Of a DNA stretch of 64,000 bases, positions 26,088 through 34,880 are shown one piece after another. Where the stretch lies: the NCBI RefSeq assembly GCF_011369485.1, contig NZ_VXCA01000044.1, positions 62,001-126,000 of the forward strand, given 5' to 3'. This stretch comes from Pseudomonas atagonensis. Its GTDB lineage: Bacteria > Pseudomonadota > Gammaproteobacteria > Pseudomonadales > Pseudomonadaceae. Position numbers and translations under genes: made by a program. Positions within the stretch are counted from its first letter, which is position 1. Every line of letters starts with the position of its first letter. The notes beneath the pieces are model-generated. The model searched no databases, was not told the DNA's origin, and saw only the letters and a program-made list of their open reading frames with translations.

Positions 26088-27351
26088 GCAAAGCCTTTCC
26101 CAGCGGATCATCATCGCCTTTGCGCTGATGAGCGCGCTGGTGGCCGGCGCCTTTGCCATGGGCATCGTCGCCACGGTGCACCTGGTCGAGGAGAAGCTGA
26201 TTTCGGCGGGGCTGGGCGGCGACTTGCAGCGTCTGTTGCTGATGGACAATGTCTCCGACTGGAGCCACCGACCGGAGCCGGATCAGTTGTTTTACTTCAG
26301 CGGCGGCCCCGGTGATTTTGAATTGCCGAAAGACTTGCGCCACCTCGATTCCGGCTTCCACGAAGTGTTTCGCGAACAATTGTCGTATCACGCGATGGTC
26401 GAAATCATCGACGGTCGGCGTTATGTATTGCTGCAGGACCAGAGCGATTTCGAGGAGCGCGAGCGCGTACTGTTCGCCGTGGTGCTGGTCGGCTTCGTAC
26501 TCAGTCTGGCGTTGGCGGTATTCCTTGGCTGGGTGCTGGCGCGCAAGGTGATGGCGCCGGTGGTACGGCTGGCGCGGCAGGTTCGCCATCGCGATCAGTT
26601 GCTCGGTCTGGCGCCACCGCTGGCGCCGGATTATGCCGCTGACGAAGTGGGTGAATTGGCGGTGGCCTTCGACGCCACGCTCGGTCGTCTGCGTCAGGCG
26701 CTGACCCGTGAGCGCTTGTTCACCAGTGACGTCAGCCACGAATTGCGTACACCGCTGATGGTGCTGGCCAGCTCTTGCGAGTTGTTGCTGGAGAACCCGG
26801 CCATCGATCAGCGTGGTCGCTCACAGGTCGAGCGCATTGCCCGTGCCAGTGAGGAAATGCGCGAACTGGTACAAACCTTCCTCATGCTTGCCCGCGCCCA
26901 GCGCGAAGACGCCGGTTCGGCGCCGCAGCAGAACCTCTCGCAGGTGGCGGACAGCCTGCTGTGCATCTGGCGTGAGCCGATTGAAAGCAAAGGGCTGAAG
27001 TTGCAGTTCGAACCCGGCAACCCGCCGGACACCCGTTTCAACGCAACCCTGCTGACGGCGGTGATGGGCAACCTGTTGCGCAACGCCTGTCACTACACCG
27101 AACAGGGTTTCATTCGTCTGACGCTGACCCGCAACGGGTTCGTCGTTGAAGACTCGGGGGTGGGCATTCCCGAAGAGAAGCGCGAGGCCATGTTCCAGCC
27201 GTTTGTACGCGGCACGGAACAGCGCGGCGAGGGACTGGGGCTTGGCCTGTCATTGGTGCAACGCATCTGCGAAAACCAGGGCTGGACCGTCACGTTGAGC
27301 ACGATGCAGCCCAATGGCTGCCGCTTCGAAGTGGATCTGGGCAAACTATGA
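26077..27351 (+). CDS. colS: Sensor histidine kinase ColS
   Basis: 424 residues. Two membrane helices (about 10-33 and 132-154) flank a periplasmic loop of about 100 residues; then a HAMP-like linker, HisKA with phospho-His221 in DVSHELRTPLM, and a HATPase_c domain (NLLRNACHYT, DSGVGIP, GLGLGLSLVQRIC). The loop keeps residues reported as metal contacts in P. putida ColS: His35, Glu38, Glu96, His105 and the E126-x-x-E129 pair. ColS responds to excess zinc and ferric iron. Translation is coupled to colR by overlap. Confidence 0.9.
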   Translation: MEFKQSLSQRIIIAFALMSALVAGAFAMGIVATVHLVEEKLISAGLGGDLQRLLLMDNVSDWSHRPEPDQLFYFSGGPGDFELPKDLRHLDSGFHEVFREQLSYHAMVEIIDGRRYVLLQDQSDFEERERVLFAVVLVGFVLSLALAVFLGWVLARKVMAPVVRLARQVRHRDQLLGLAPPLAPDYAADEVGELAVAFDATLGRLRQALTRERLFTSDVSHELRTPLMVLASSCELLLENPAIDQRGRSQVERIARASEEMRELVQTFLMLARAQREDAGSAPQQNLSQVADSLLCIWREPIESKGLKLQFEPGNPPDTRFNATLLTAVMGNLLRNACHYTEQGFIRLTLTRNGFVVEDSGVGIPEEKREAMFQPFVRGTEQRGEGLGLGLSLVQRICENQGWTVTLSTMQPNGCRFEVDLGKL

Positions 27352-27428
27352 AGCACGGGGGTGGCACCAAGCCACTCCCGCCAACCTGTCTAAATCCTGT
27401 ATAACCTTGAAATAGTTTGCGGGTTTAC

Positions 27429-27444
27429 CGGACATTTTTTTCAC
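27429..27444 (+). promoter_or_regulatory. Candidate ColR-binding site upstream of the methyltransferase-inaA unit
   Basis: CGGACATTTTTTTCAC fits YYNA(C/G)NN(Y)TTTTTCAC with one mismatch. It lies 70 bases upstream of the ATG at 27514, in the gap between colS and the next gene. Confidence 0.6.
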
Positions 27445-27513
27445 AAATGGATGACCTGACGCTGACACGCCGCTCCTTAAGGTGGCCTCATCAGCAATTC
27501 AGGAGTCCTGGTG

Positions 27514-28182
27514 ATGGCCGGCCCGATCAAACTCGATTTTTCCGAAAAGTACGACGACCAGCACGCACAGAAGTATCTGCGCAAGCATAAGGAAAGCCTG
27601 GGACGTCGCCTGTCCCACTGGCGCGACGAGCAACTGGCCCGCAAGGCGCTGGCGCTGGTCGGCGAACCGGGACTGGTGCTCGACCTGCCTTGCGGCGCTG
27701 GGCGTTTCTGGCCGCTGCTGGGAGAAAAGGCCAACCGGGTGATCATCGGCGCGGACAATTCCGAGTCGATGATCAAGACGGCTTTGCAGGCACAACCGGC
27801 CGATGTGGTGAAACGGGTACAACCCTTGCACACATCTGCGTTCGACATTGCCTTGCCGGATAACGCCGTCGACAGCATTTTCTGCATGCGCCTGCTTCAT
27901 CACATCGGTGAAGCCGAGCATCGACGGACGATTCTGCGCGAATTCGAGCGCGTCACTCGTGACAGCGTGATTGTTTCATTGTGGGTCGACGGCAATTTCA
28001 AGGCGTGGAAACGCCAGCGTGCCGAGCAGAACCGTGACAAACGCGAGTACCAGAATCGCTTTGTGTTACCGGCGGCTACGGTCGAAAAAGAATTTGAAGA
28101 CGCGGGTTTCCGCATTCAGGAACAACTGGACTTCATTCCGCTCTACGCCATGTGGCGGGTTTACGTATTACGCAAGAGGTAA
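27514..28182 (+). CDS. Class I SAM-dependent methyltransferase (orf222 of the col locus)
   Basis: 222 residues, the same length as the 'orf222' that follows colRS in P. putida. SAM-binding motif VLDLPCGAGRFWPLL, then ADNSESMI and the motif IV/post-IV segment DSIFCMRLLHHIGE. The acceptor is not known for certain; a role in LPS or envelope modification is inferred from its place between colRS and an LPS-kinase gene. The ATG at 27514 has AGGAG upstream; GTG at 27511 is the next possibility. inaA follows after four bases. Confidence 0.85.
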   Translation: MAGPIKLDFSEKYDDQHAQKYLRKHKESLGRRLSHWRDEQLARKALALVGEPGLVLDLPCGAGRFWPLLGEKANRVIIGADNSESMIKTALQAQPADVVKRVQPLHTSAFDIALPDNAVDSIFCMRLLHHIGEAEHRRTILREFERVTRDSVIVSLWVDGNFKAWKRQRAEQNRDKREYQNRFVLPAATVEKEFEDAGFRIQEQLDFIPLYAMWRVYVLRKR

Positions 28183-28186
28183 CAGG

Positions 28187-28903
28187 ATGGCAGTGCAATT
28201 TGCAGCAGAAACGGATGTCGCTCCACAGGATCGCTTCGACTATTACTGGAGTCAGCGCGGTGAGTGGGTGGAAGAACCCAACGTGCGTCGCGGCGGTGAA
28301 AGCGGCGTGCAGCGGATCGTCGGCCGGGACGGCCAATTGCTCTATGCCAAACGCCAGACTGGACATATTTACCGTAGCTGGCTGCACCCGTTCGGCCGTC
28401 CGACCGTGCTGCGCGAACTCGATGCGCTGACCGGCGTCAGCAAGCTCGGTGTACGGGTTCCGGAAATCGTTTTCTGCGGCGCTCAGCCCGACCCGCAACA
28501 CAAATGGCGCGCCTTGTTGGTGACCAAGTCCCTGGACGGTTTCCAGGAACTGGAACACTGGCTGGCCGCTGCCGGCGGTCGCGATCAGTGTGGCGATGTG
28601 GTTTACGAGCGCGTGCTCAAAGACCTCGCTGAAAATCTGGCGCGCATGCACAAGGGTCGTTGGCAGCACAGCTGCATTTACATCAAACACGTTTTTGTAC
28701 GGGTGACGGGCGAAGGCGAGTCGGCCAAAGTCGAAGTGGCTTTGATCGATCTGGAGAAATGCCGCCAGCGTCTGACCGCTTACCGCGCCGCCTCCCACGA
28801 CATGAAGCAATTGCGCCGCCATTCGTCGTTCCGCGACGCGGACTGGAAAAAACTCGTCTATTTTTATGAGACGGCGTTTGGCAGCGCTATCAAAGGTTTA
28901 TAG
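28187..28903 (+). CDS. inaA: Lipopolysaccharide kinase InaA/WapQ family
   Basis: 238 residues with a degenerate eukaryotic-type kinase fold: LLYAKRQTGHIYRSW carries the phosphate-anchoring Lys, LARMHKGRWQHSCIYIKHVF holds the catalytic-loop equivalent (H-x-D replaced by a C/I-rich variant), and VALIDLEKCRQR resembles the metal-binding Asp. InaA/WapQ proteins are thought to phosphorylate the LPS core. Part of the same unit as the methyltransferase, probably under ColR. Start ATG 28187 follows AACAGG directly, so the ribosome site overlaps the end of the upstream gene. Confidence 0.87.
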   Translation: MAVQFAAETDVAPQDRFDYYWSQRGEWVEEPNVRRGGESGVQRIVGRDGQLLYAKRQTGHIYRSWLHPFGRPTVLRELDALTGVSKLGVRVPEIVFCGAQPDPQHKWRALLVTKSLDGFQELEHWLAAAGGRDQCGDVVYERVLKDLAENLARMHKGRWQHSCIYIKHVFVRVTGEGESAKVEVALIDLEKCRQRLTAYRAASHDMKQLRRHSSFRDADWKKLVYFYETAFGSAIKGL

Positions 28904-28905
28904 CG

Positions 28906-29133
28906 ATGAAACTCGAAATTGCACGAGGTTTGTTTTTGGTTGGAGCCTTGGCAGTTGCTTCATTGGCGGTGGCTGCCTGGGAGCAGCCCCGCATGCAGGT
29001 GATCGGCACAACGGATGCCGGTGCACACTGCGCTGTCCCACGGGTGGCGAAAGCCTCCGTGGCGACAAAACCCGATCATGATTTGTTGCTGTTCATGTTC
29101 GGACTTTCTCAAGGGATGAGGCCGCAGAGTTGA
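28906..29133 (+). CDS. Small exported hypothetical protein
   Basis: 75 residues. An N-terminal signal or anchor helix (LFLVGALAVASLAVAAW) is followed by a short polar chain with one cysteine and a hydrophobic end LLLFMFGLSQGM. No known domain. Its ATG comes two bases after the inaA stop and a terminator follows, so it looks like the last gene of the ColR-linked unit. Confidence 0.7.
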   Translation: MKLEIARGLFLVGALAVASLAVAAWEQPRMQVIGTTDAGAHCAVPRVAKASVATKPDHDLLLFMFGLSQGMRPQS

Positions 29134-29150
29134 ACCGATTGAAGCCCACA

Positions 29151-29183
29151 TAAAAGACCTCGCCGATGCGAGGTCTTTTTTTA
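29151..29183 (+). terminator. Terminator of the inaA unit
   Basis: Hairpin AAAAGACCTCG-CCGATG-CGAGGTCTTTT followed by TTT. Confidence 0.9.
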
Positions 29184-29214
29184 TGTCCTGATTTTATGGA
29201 TACACGCAGGCCAA

Positions 29215-29302
29215 ATGTGGGAGCGGGCTTGCTCGCGAAAGCGGTGTGTCAGGCACCGTAAATATTGACTGAAAGACCGCATTCGCGAGCCCGTTCCCAC
29301 AG
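29215..29302. repeat. REPIN, GGGAGCGGGCTTGCTCGCGA type
   Basis: Inverted REP pair between convergent transcription units. The right arm has lost a few bases (GCGAGCCCGTTCCCACA), so it is slightly decayed. Confidence 0.85.
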
Positions 29303-29315
29303 GGTGATTTGTGTG

Positions 29316-32300
29316 TTATTTGGGATCCGGTTTGGCCAGTAACGTGTAAACGCATGGCAAGACAAACAGCGTGAACAACGTACCAATCGACATTCCGGTC
29401 GCGATCACGGTGCCGATATCAAACCGGCTGACCGCCCCGGCCCCGGTCGCCAGAATCAGCGGCACCATGCCGAACACCATCGCCGCCGTGGTCATCAGTA
29501 CCGGCCGCAGGCGAATCGCCGCCGCTTCTTCCACCGCCTCACGTGCGGTCAGGCCTTTGTCCTTGCGTAACTGGTTGGCGAACTCGACGATCAGAATTCC
29601 GTGCTTGCTGATCAAACCGATCAGCGTCACCAGCCCGACCTGGGTGTAGATGTTCATGCTCGACCAGCCGAGGAACAACGGGATCAACGCCCCGCAGATC
29701 GACAGCGGCACTGTCACCAGAATCACCAGCGGGTCGCGGAAGCTCTCAAACTGCGCGGCCAGCACCAGAAAGATGATTGCCAGCGCCAAGGCGAACGTCA
29801 CCCACAAGGCACTGCCTTCCTGAACGAACTGCCGGGACGCGCCGCCGTAGTCGAACGAGAAGCCGGCCGGGGCCTCTTCCTGGGCAATCTGCCGGACGGT
29901 TTCGATGGCCTCACCCATGCTCACCAGCGGGAAGCCTGACAGTTTGGCGGCGTTGAGTTGCTGGAACTGGTTCAGCTGTCGCGGTCGTGCGCGGTCGGTC
30001 ACGGTGATCAGGGTCGACAACGGCAGCAACTCGCCCTGGGTGTTTTTCACGTAATAGTTGTTGAGCCAGTCGGGGTTGTCGCGATAGGCCCGTTCAACCT
30101 GTGCGATGACTTTGTAGCTGCGTCCTTCGATGGTGAATCGGTTGATTTCGGCCTCGCCGAGCAGGGTCGCCAGCGTGCCGCCGAGGTCGAGCATCGACAC
30201 GCCCATCTGCGCAGCTTTCGCGCGGTCGATGTCGACCACCACTTCCGGCTTGTCAAAGGCCAGATCGAGGTCGACAAAGGCAAACTTGCCCGACTCGGCC
30301 GCGCGTTTCTTGATCCGGTCGGCCACTTGCAGCAGCAGCTCGTAGTCGTTGGCGGTGTTGATGACGAATTCGAACGGCAGACCTTCACCGGTGCCTGGCA
30401 GCGAGGGCAGGTTGAAGCCGAAGATCTGCAGGCCCGGAATGCCTTCGAGTTTGCCTTGCACTTCGGGAAGGATCTGCATCTGCGTACGGCTGCGCTCGTT
30501 CCACGGTTTCAGCAGGAAACCGCCGATGCCGGACTGCACACCGTTGTAGCCGTTGATCTGGAACGAGGAGTAGTACTCCGGGAATTCCTTGAAGATTTTG
30601 ATGAATTCGTCGGTGTAGGTATTCAGGTAATCGAGGTTGGTCGGTTGCGGTGCGTTGGCCATCATGAAAATGATGCCCTGGTCCTCGTCCGGTGCCAGTT
30701 CCGATTTGGTGAACTTGAGCAGCACCGGGATCAGGCACAGCACGATCACCGCAAACACCAACACCACCGGCCGCGTATTGAGTGTGCCGTGCAGCATGCT
30801 CTGGTAGCGGCGCTTGAGGCTGTCGAAGATCCGGTCGAGACGATGCGCCAGCCCCGTGGGATTCTCCTCGTGACGCAACAGCATCGCGCACATCATCGGC
30901 GACAGGGTCAGGGCGACGACGCCCGAGATCACCACGGCGCCGGCCAGCGTCAACGCGAATTCCTTGAACAGTGCGCCGGTCAGCCCGGTTAGGAAACCTA
31001 TGGGCGCGTACACCGCTGCCAGGGTGATGGTCATCGACACCACCGGCATGGCGATTTCCTGCGCGCCTTCGAGGGCCGCTTCAAACGGCGTTTTGCCTTC
31101 CTCGATGTGGCGGTGAATGTTTTCCACCACGACAATCGCATCGTCCACCACCAGACCGATGGCCAACACCATCGCCAGCAAGGTCAGCAGGTTGATCGAG
31201 TAGCCCATCATCTGCATGAAGAACATCACGCCGATCATCGACAGCGGGATGGTGACCACCGGAATCACCACCGAGCGCAGGGCGCCGAGGAACAGAAACA
31301 CTACGACGATCACGATCAGCACCGCTTCGAACAGGGTTTTGATCACCTCATCGATCGAGGCTTGAATGAACAGCGTGGCGTCGTAGGCAATTTCACTTTT
31401 GAGGTTGGGCGGTAACTGCGATTCCAGCTCCGGCATCAGCTTGCGCACCTCTTTGATCACGTCCAGCGGGTTGGCGCCCGGCGTGGCCTTGATGCCGATG
31501 TACACCGACGGTGTGCCGCCGAACGAGCTGATCGAATCGTAGTTCTCCGCGCCCATCTCGACCCGCGCGACATCGCTGAGCAGCACGCGACTGTCGCCAT
31601 TGACCTTGAGCGGAATCGCCGCGAAGGCCTCGGCGGATTTCAGTTCAGTGTTGGCGTTGATGCTGGTGACGACGTACTCGCCTTTGACTTCGCCGGCGGC
31701 GGACAGGAAGTTGTACTGGCGCACCGCGTTGGTCACGTCGGCGGCGCTGAGGCCGAAACCGGCGAGCTTCACCGGGTCGAGCCACAGGCGCATGGCGAAC
31801 ACCTGATTGCCGAGAATCTCGGCCTCGGCCATGCCCGGCAGGGTCGCCAGTTTGGGCTGGATCACCCGCGACAGATAGTCGGTGATCTGCGGGTTGCTCA
31901 AGTCCTTGCTGAAGAAACTGATGTACATCAGCGCCGAGGCGTCGGCGGATTCCTTGCTCAGCACCGGATCTTCGGCGTCCTGCGGCAGTTTGTTTTTGAC
32001 TTCGTTGGCCTTGGCCAGCAACTCGGTGAACAAACGGTCGGTGTTGGAACCGATGCGCGCGTAGATCGAGATCACCGAGAAGTTCTGCCGGCTGACCGAC
32101 GTCATGTAATCGATGCCTTCGGCACTGGCCAGGCTCTGTTGCATCGGCTGGGTGATGTAGCCCTGAATGGTTTCGGCGTTGGCCCCGGGGTACGCCGTGG
32201 TCACGGTGATCAGGGCGTTTTCCATTTGCGGGTACTGGCGCAGCGGCAACTTGCTCCAGGCCTGAAATCCCAGCAGCACAATCAGCAGGCTGACCACGGT

Positions 32301-32342
32301 GGCGAGCACCGGGCGGCGGATGAACGGATCAGTAAAAGCCAT
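29316..32342 (-). CDS. mexW: RND multidrug efflux permease (MexW-like)
   Basis: 1008 residues, HAE1-type RND pump. Twelve membrane helices with two large periplasmic loops; the proton-relay pair of acidic residues is in helix 4 (AIGLVVDDAIVVVENIHRHIEEGKTP). The family signatures FIRRPVLATVV and GLISKHGILIVEFANQ are present. Gene order after inaA and the absence of an outer-membrane channel gene both match mexVW of P. aeruginosa, which uses OprM. The ATG at 32342 gives the normal MAFTDPFIRRP; it starts 14 bases after the mexV stop codon. Confidence 0.87.
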   Translation of the reverse strand: MAFTDPFIRRPVLATVVSLLIVLLGFQAWSKLPLRQYPQMENALITVTTAYPGANAETIQGYITQPMQQSLASAEGIDYMTSVSRQNFSVISIYARIGSNTDRLFTELLAKANEVKNKLPQDAEDPVLSKESADASALMYISFFSKDLSNPQITDYLSRVIQPKLATLPGMAEAEILGNQVFAMRLWLDPVKLAGFGLSAADVTNAVRQYNFLSAAGEVKGEYVVTSINANTELKSAEAFAAIPLKVNGDSRVLLSDVARVEMGAENYDSISSFGGTPSVYIGIKATPGANPLDVIKEVRKLMPELESQLPPNLKSEIAYDATLFIQASIDEVIKTLFEAVLIVIVVVFLFLGALRSVVIPVVTIPLSMIGVMFFMQMMGYSINLLTLLAMVLAIGLVVDDAIVVVENIHRHIEEGKTPFEAALEGAQEIAMPVVSMTITLAAVYAPIGFLTGLTGALFKEFALTLAGAVVISGVVALTLSPMMCAMLLRHEENPTGLAHRLDRIFDSLKRRYQSMLHGTLNTRPVVLVFAVIVLCLIPVLLKFTKSELAPDEDQGIIFMMANAPQPTNLDYLNTYTDEFIKIFKEFPEYYSSFQINGYNGVQSGIGGFLLKPWNERSRTQMQILPEVQGKLEGIPGLQIFGFNLPSLPGTGEGLPFEFVINTANDYELLLQVADRIKKRAAESGKFAFVDLDLAFDKPEVVVDIDRAKAAQMGVSMLDLGGTLATLLGEAEINRFTIEGRSYKVIAQVERAYRDNPDWLNNYYVKNTQGELLPLSTLITVTDRARPRQLNQFQQLNAAKLSGFPLVSMGEAIETVRQIAQEEAPAGFSFDYGGASRQFVQEGSALWVTFALALAIIFLVLAAQFESFRDPLVILVTVPLSICGALIPLFLGWSSMNIYTQVGLVTLIGLISKHGILIVEFANQLRKDKGLTAREAVEEAAAIRLRPVLMTTAAMVFGMVPLILATGAGAVSRFDIGTVIATGMSIGTLFTLFVLPCVYTLLAKPDPK

Positions 32343-32355
32343 GGGGATTCCTTGA

Positions 32356-33504
32356 TCAGTCGGCGCGGGGCGGACTGTTCTGCTCGCCGAGGGTCTTGTC
32401 GTCGCTGATGGCGATGTGCGCACCGTTGTCCAGTTTGATCTGGCCGGCCGTCACCACTTGTTCGCCGTTCTGCACGCCCTTGTTGATCATCACCAGGCCA
32501 TCGCGGCGCTCACCGGTTTCGATGAAACGACGTTCGGCGATCAGCACCGGTTGGCCCTTGTCGTCTTTTTCGACGCTGCCGTCCTCGGCTTTTTTCTCCC
32601 CGACCACGTACAGCGAGTTGCCGTAGAGGGTGTAGGTGATCGCGCTTTCCGGCACCACGATGTGTTTTTGCGGATCGGGCAACAGCACTTCGAGGCTGGC
32701 GAACATCCCCGGCAACAGTTTGCCGTCGGGATTGGCCAGCGTCGCGCGCACCAGAATGTTGCGGGTGGTGCTTTCGACAATCGGGTTGATCGCGCTGATC
32801 GTGCCCGGGAAATTCTGCCCGGGGTACGCGGCGACGGTGATGTGCACCGGTTGGCCGATGGCCAGTTTCGGCACCGATTGTTCGGGCACGTAGAAGTCGG
32901 CGTAGAGGCTGCTCAGATCCTGCAGGGTGGCGATCATCGTGCCACTGGCGAGGTAGTCGCCGACGTCGACCTGACGGATGCCGATGGTGCCGCTGAATGG
33001 CGCGATGATGCGTTTTTTCGCCAGCGATGCGTTGAGCTGATTGACCGTGGCTTTGTTCTTTTGCAGCAAAGCGGAGAGGCGGTCGTATTCGCCTTTGGAG
33101 ATGGCGCGGCTGTCGACCAGTTGGGCGCCGCGTCCGAAGTCCAGTTGTGCCAGACCCAGGTCAGCCTTGGCGGTTTCCAGCAATGCGGTTTCGACGGCGC
33201 TGTCGAGTTGCAGCAGCGGTTGCCCGGCCTTGACCTTCTGCCCCGATTCGAATTTGAGCTCGGTGACGGTGCCGGCGACTTCCAGACTCAGGTTGACGCC
33301 TTGCAACGCCTTGAGTGTGCCGACCGTGGGCAAGCGCATTTGCCACGGGCGTTCGGCGGCGGTGGCCACGGCGACGCTGATCGGCGGTTTCGGCCTGGAA
33401 AAGCCCTGGATCATCGTATAGATCGAAAAGGCTTTGTACCCGGCCAGCACCAGGACAATCAGCAAAACAACACCCAACATGATCAGCATGCGGCGACGCA
33501 GCAT
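32356..33504 (-). CDS. mexV: RND efflux periplasmic adaptor (MexV-like)
   Basis: 382 residues, membrane-fusion protein family. An N-terminal membrane anchor (MLIMLGVVLLIVLVLAGY, no lipobox cysteine), then a lipoyl/barrel-sandwich half (GTVTELKFESGQKVKAGQPLLQLD), a short helical hairpin, the second half (IIAPFSGTIGIRQVDVGDYL) and beta-barrel/MP domains. It links the inner-membrane pump to an outer-membrane channel. First gene of a two-gene unit with the permease. Confidence 0.88.
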   Translation of the reverse strand: MLRRRMLIMLGVVLLIVLVLAGYKAFSIYTMIQGFSRPKPPISVAVATAAERPWQMRLPTVGTLKALQGVNLSLEVAGTVTELKFESGQKVKAGQPLLQLDSAVETALLETAKADLGLAQLDFGRGAQLVDSRAISKGEYDRLSALLQKNKATVNQLNASLAKKRIIAPFSGTIGIRQVDVGDYLASGTMIATLQDLSSLYADFYVPEQSVPKLAIGQPVHITVAAYPGQNFPGTISAINPIVESTTRNILVRATLANPDGKLLPGMFASLEVLLPDPQKHIVVPESAITYTLYGNSLYVVGEKKAEDGSVEKDDKGQPVLIAERRFIETGERRDGLVMINKGVQNGEQVVTAGQIKLDNGAHIAISDDKTLGEQNSPPRAD

Positions 33505-33609
33505 ATTTCCAGTTCCTTGGATAAATCAGGTGAGACAGGCGGGCACATTACTCCGAGACAGGCAGGGATTCCAACTGCCAGTTTTTACAGGGCATGAAAG
33601 GGAGAACTC

Positions 33610-33748
33610 CCTGTGGCGAGGGGATTTATCCCCGTTCGGCTGCGCAGCAGTCGCTAAACCATCCGACGCGGTATAACAGACACACCGTGATCGCAGGTTT
33701 TGGGGCGGCTTTGCCACCCAACGGGGATAAATCCCCTCGCCACAGAGG
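33610..33748. repeat. Long palindromic repeat, GAGGGGATTTATCCCC family (copy 2)
   Basis: About 140 bases bounded by TGTGGCGAGGGGATTTATCC and its reverse complement, with the same interior blocks as 16459-16610. It lies between mexV and the DUF1513 gene, downstream of the imelysin island. Confidence 0.87.
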
Positions 33749-33764
33749 ATGTGGCAATAGACGG

Positions 33765-34880
33765 TTATGCCATCAAATGCAGATGGTTGTCCCAGAGCCC
33801 TGCCGGCAAATCCAGCGGTTTGGCCAGCAGTTCATCCTGACGGCAATCGTAGTACCGGCAGCGGCCCTGACCGGAGGTCACGACGAAGCCATCCTTCACT
33901 GCACCGACGCCCGCGCAGTCAGGCAGCGGTGCGTCGAGGCGCACTTCACCGCTGTCCAGATCCCAGATAAAGAAGCGGTTGCCACGCGGCGCCGTCAACG
34001 CCACCAGACGCAAATCGCTGTGCACCGCGACGCTGGCGGTGTAGTGCCCCATCGACTGCAACTGATGCTCCGGCACCGGGAATGCCACGAACGATTGACC
34101 CGGACGCTTGATCGCCAGCAACTCCGAACGCTCGTGGGACGCGCCCATGAATTGCTGTCCGGCGACGATGGTGCCGTCGCTGGCAATCCCCAGATGACGC
34201 ACGCTGTTCATCTGCTGGGCGAGGGTTTCCTTGCTCAGCAGCGTGCCGTCGCGCTGCATCAGTACCAGGCTCGGTTCCATGGCGTTGAGGTTCATGTCGA
34301 CCCGGCTTTCGGCCTCGGTGCGAATCCCGCCGTTGGCCACCACCAGGGTTTCACCGTCGGGCATCCACGACACCTGATGCGGGCCGAGACCATGGGTGGA
34401 AATCTCGCCCGTGTGCACCAGCCGTTCGCCTTCGAACCTGTACACGCCGAGCAAACCACGACCGGGATCAGTCGTGTCGTTTTCGGTGGCGTACAGGTAT
34501 TCGCCGTCCTTGTGCACCACGGCGTGGCCGTAGAAGTGCCGGTTCGGCTGGGAGGCCACGGTCTGCAGCAATTTACCGTCGCGCAGGTCGATCAGGTAAC
34601 TCTCGGTGCCCGGGCGACGGGCGACGAACAGCGCAATCGGCTGTGTCGGATGGTTGATGATGTCGTGGCAACGCTGGCCGACCTCGGTGGCGAACACCCG
34701 CGTGCCGTCCAGGCGATAACCGACGGCGTAGTGCTTGCCGTCGGTGTCATCGCGCGCCGACAACAGCAGCGGGCTCTGATCCTTGCGTTTGAACAGCGTC
34801 CAGCCGCCCAGCGTCACTGCTCCCAGCAGCACACTTCCTAAAGTCAGAGCCTGGCGTCGCAGCATGGCACTTGCACTCAT
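33765..34880 (-). CDS. DUF1513 domain protein, exported
   Basis: About 371 residues. An N-terminal RRQALTLGSVLLGAVTLGG resembles a Tat or Sec signal. The rest looks like a beta-propeller of WD/lactonase type (repeated 'DG..L.AT/AGQ' blades: GRGLLGVYRFEGERL, WMPDGETLVVANGG, ASDGTIVAGQQF). This family is regularly found with imelysin proteins; its biochemical role is unknown. Its ATG shares a base with the preceding stop codon (TGATG), so it is translationally coupled to the imelysin gene. An alternative start is ATG 34865. Confidence 0.82.
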   Translation of the reverse strand: MSASAMLRRQALTLGSVLLGAVTLGGWTLFKRKDQSPLLLSARDDTDGKHYAVGYRLDGTRVFATEVGQRCHDIINHPTQPIALFVARRPGTESYLIDLRDGKLLQTVASQPNRHFYGHAVVHKDGEYLYATENDTTDPGRGLLGVYRFEGERLVHTGEISTHGLGPHQVSWMPDGETLVVANGGIRTEAESRVDMNLNAMEPSLVLMQRDGTLLSKETLAQQMNSVRHLGIASDGTIVAGQQFMGASHERSELLAIKRPGQSFVAFPVPEHQLQSMGHYTASVAVHSDLRLVALTAPRGNRFFIWDLDSGEVRLDAPLPDCAGVGAVKDGFVVTSGQGRCRYYDCRQDELLAKPLDLPAGLWDNHLHLMA

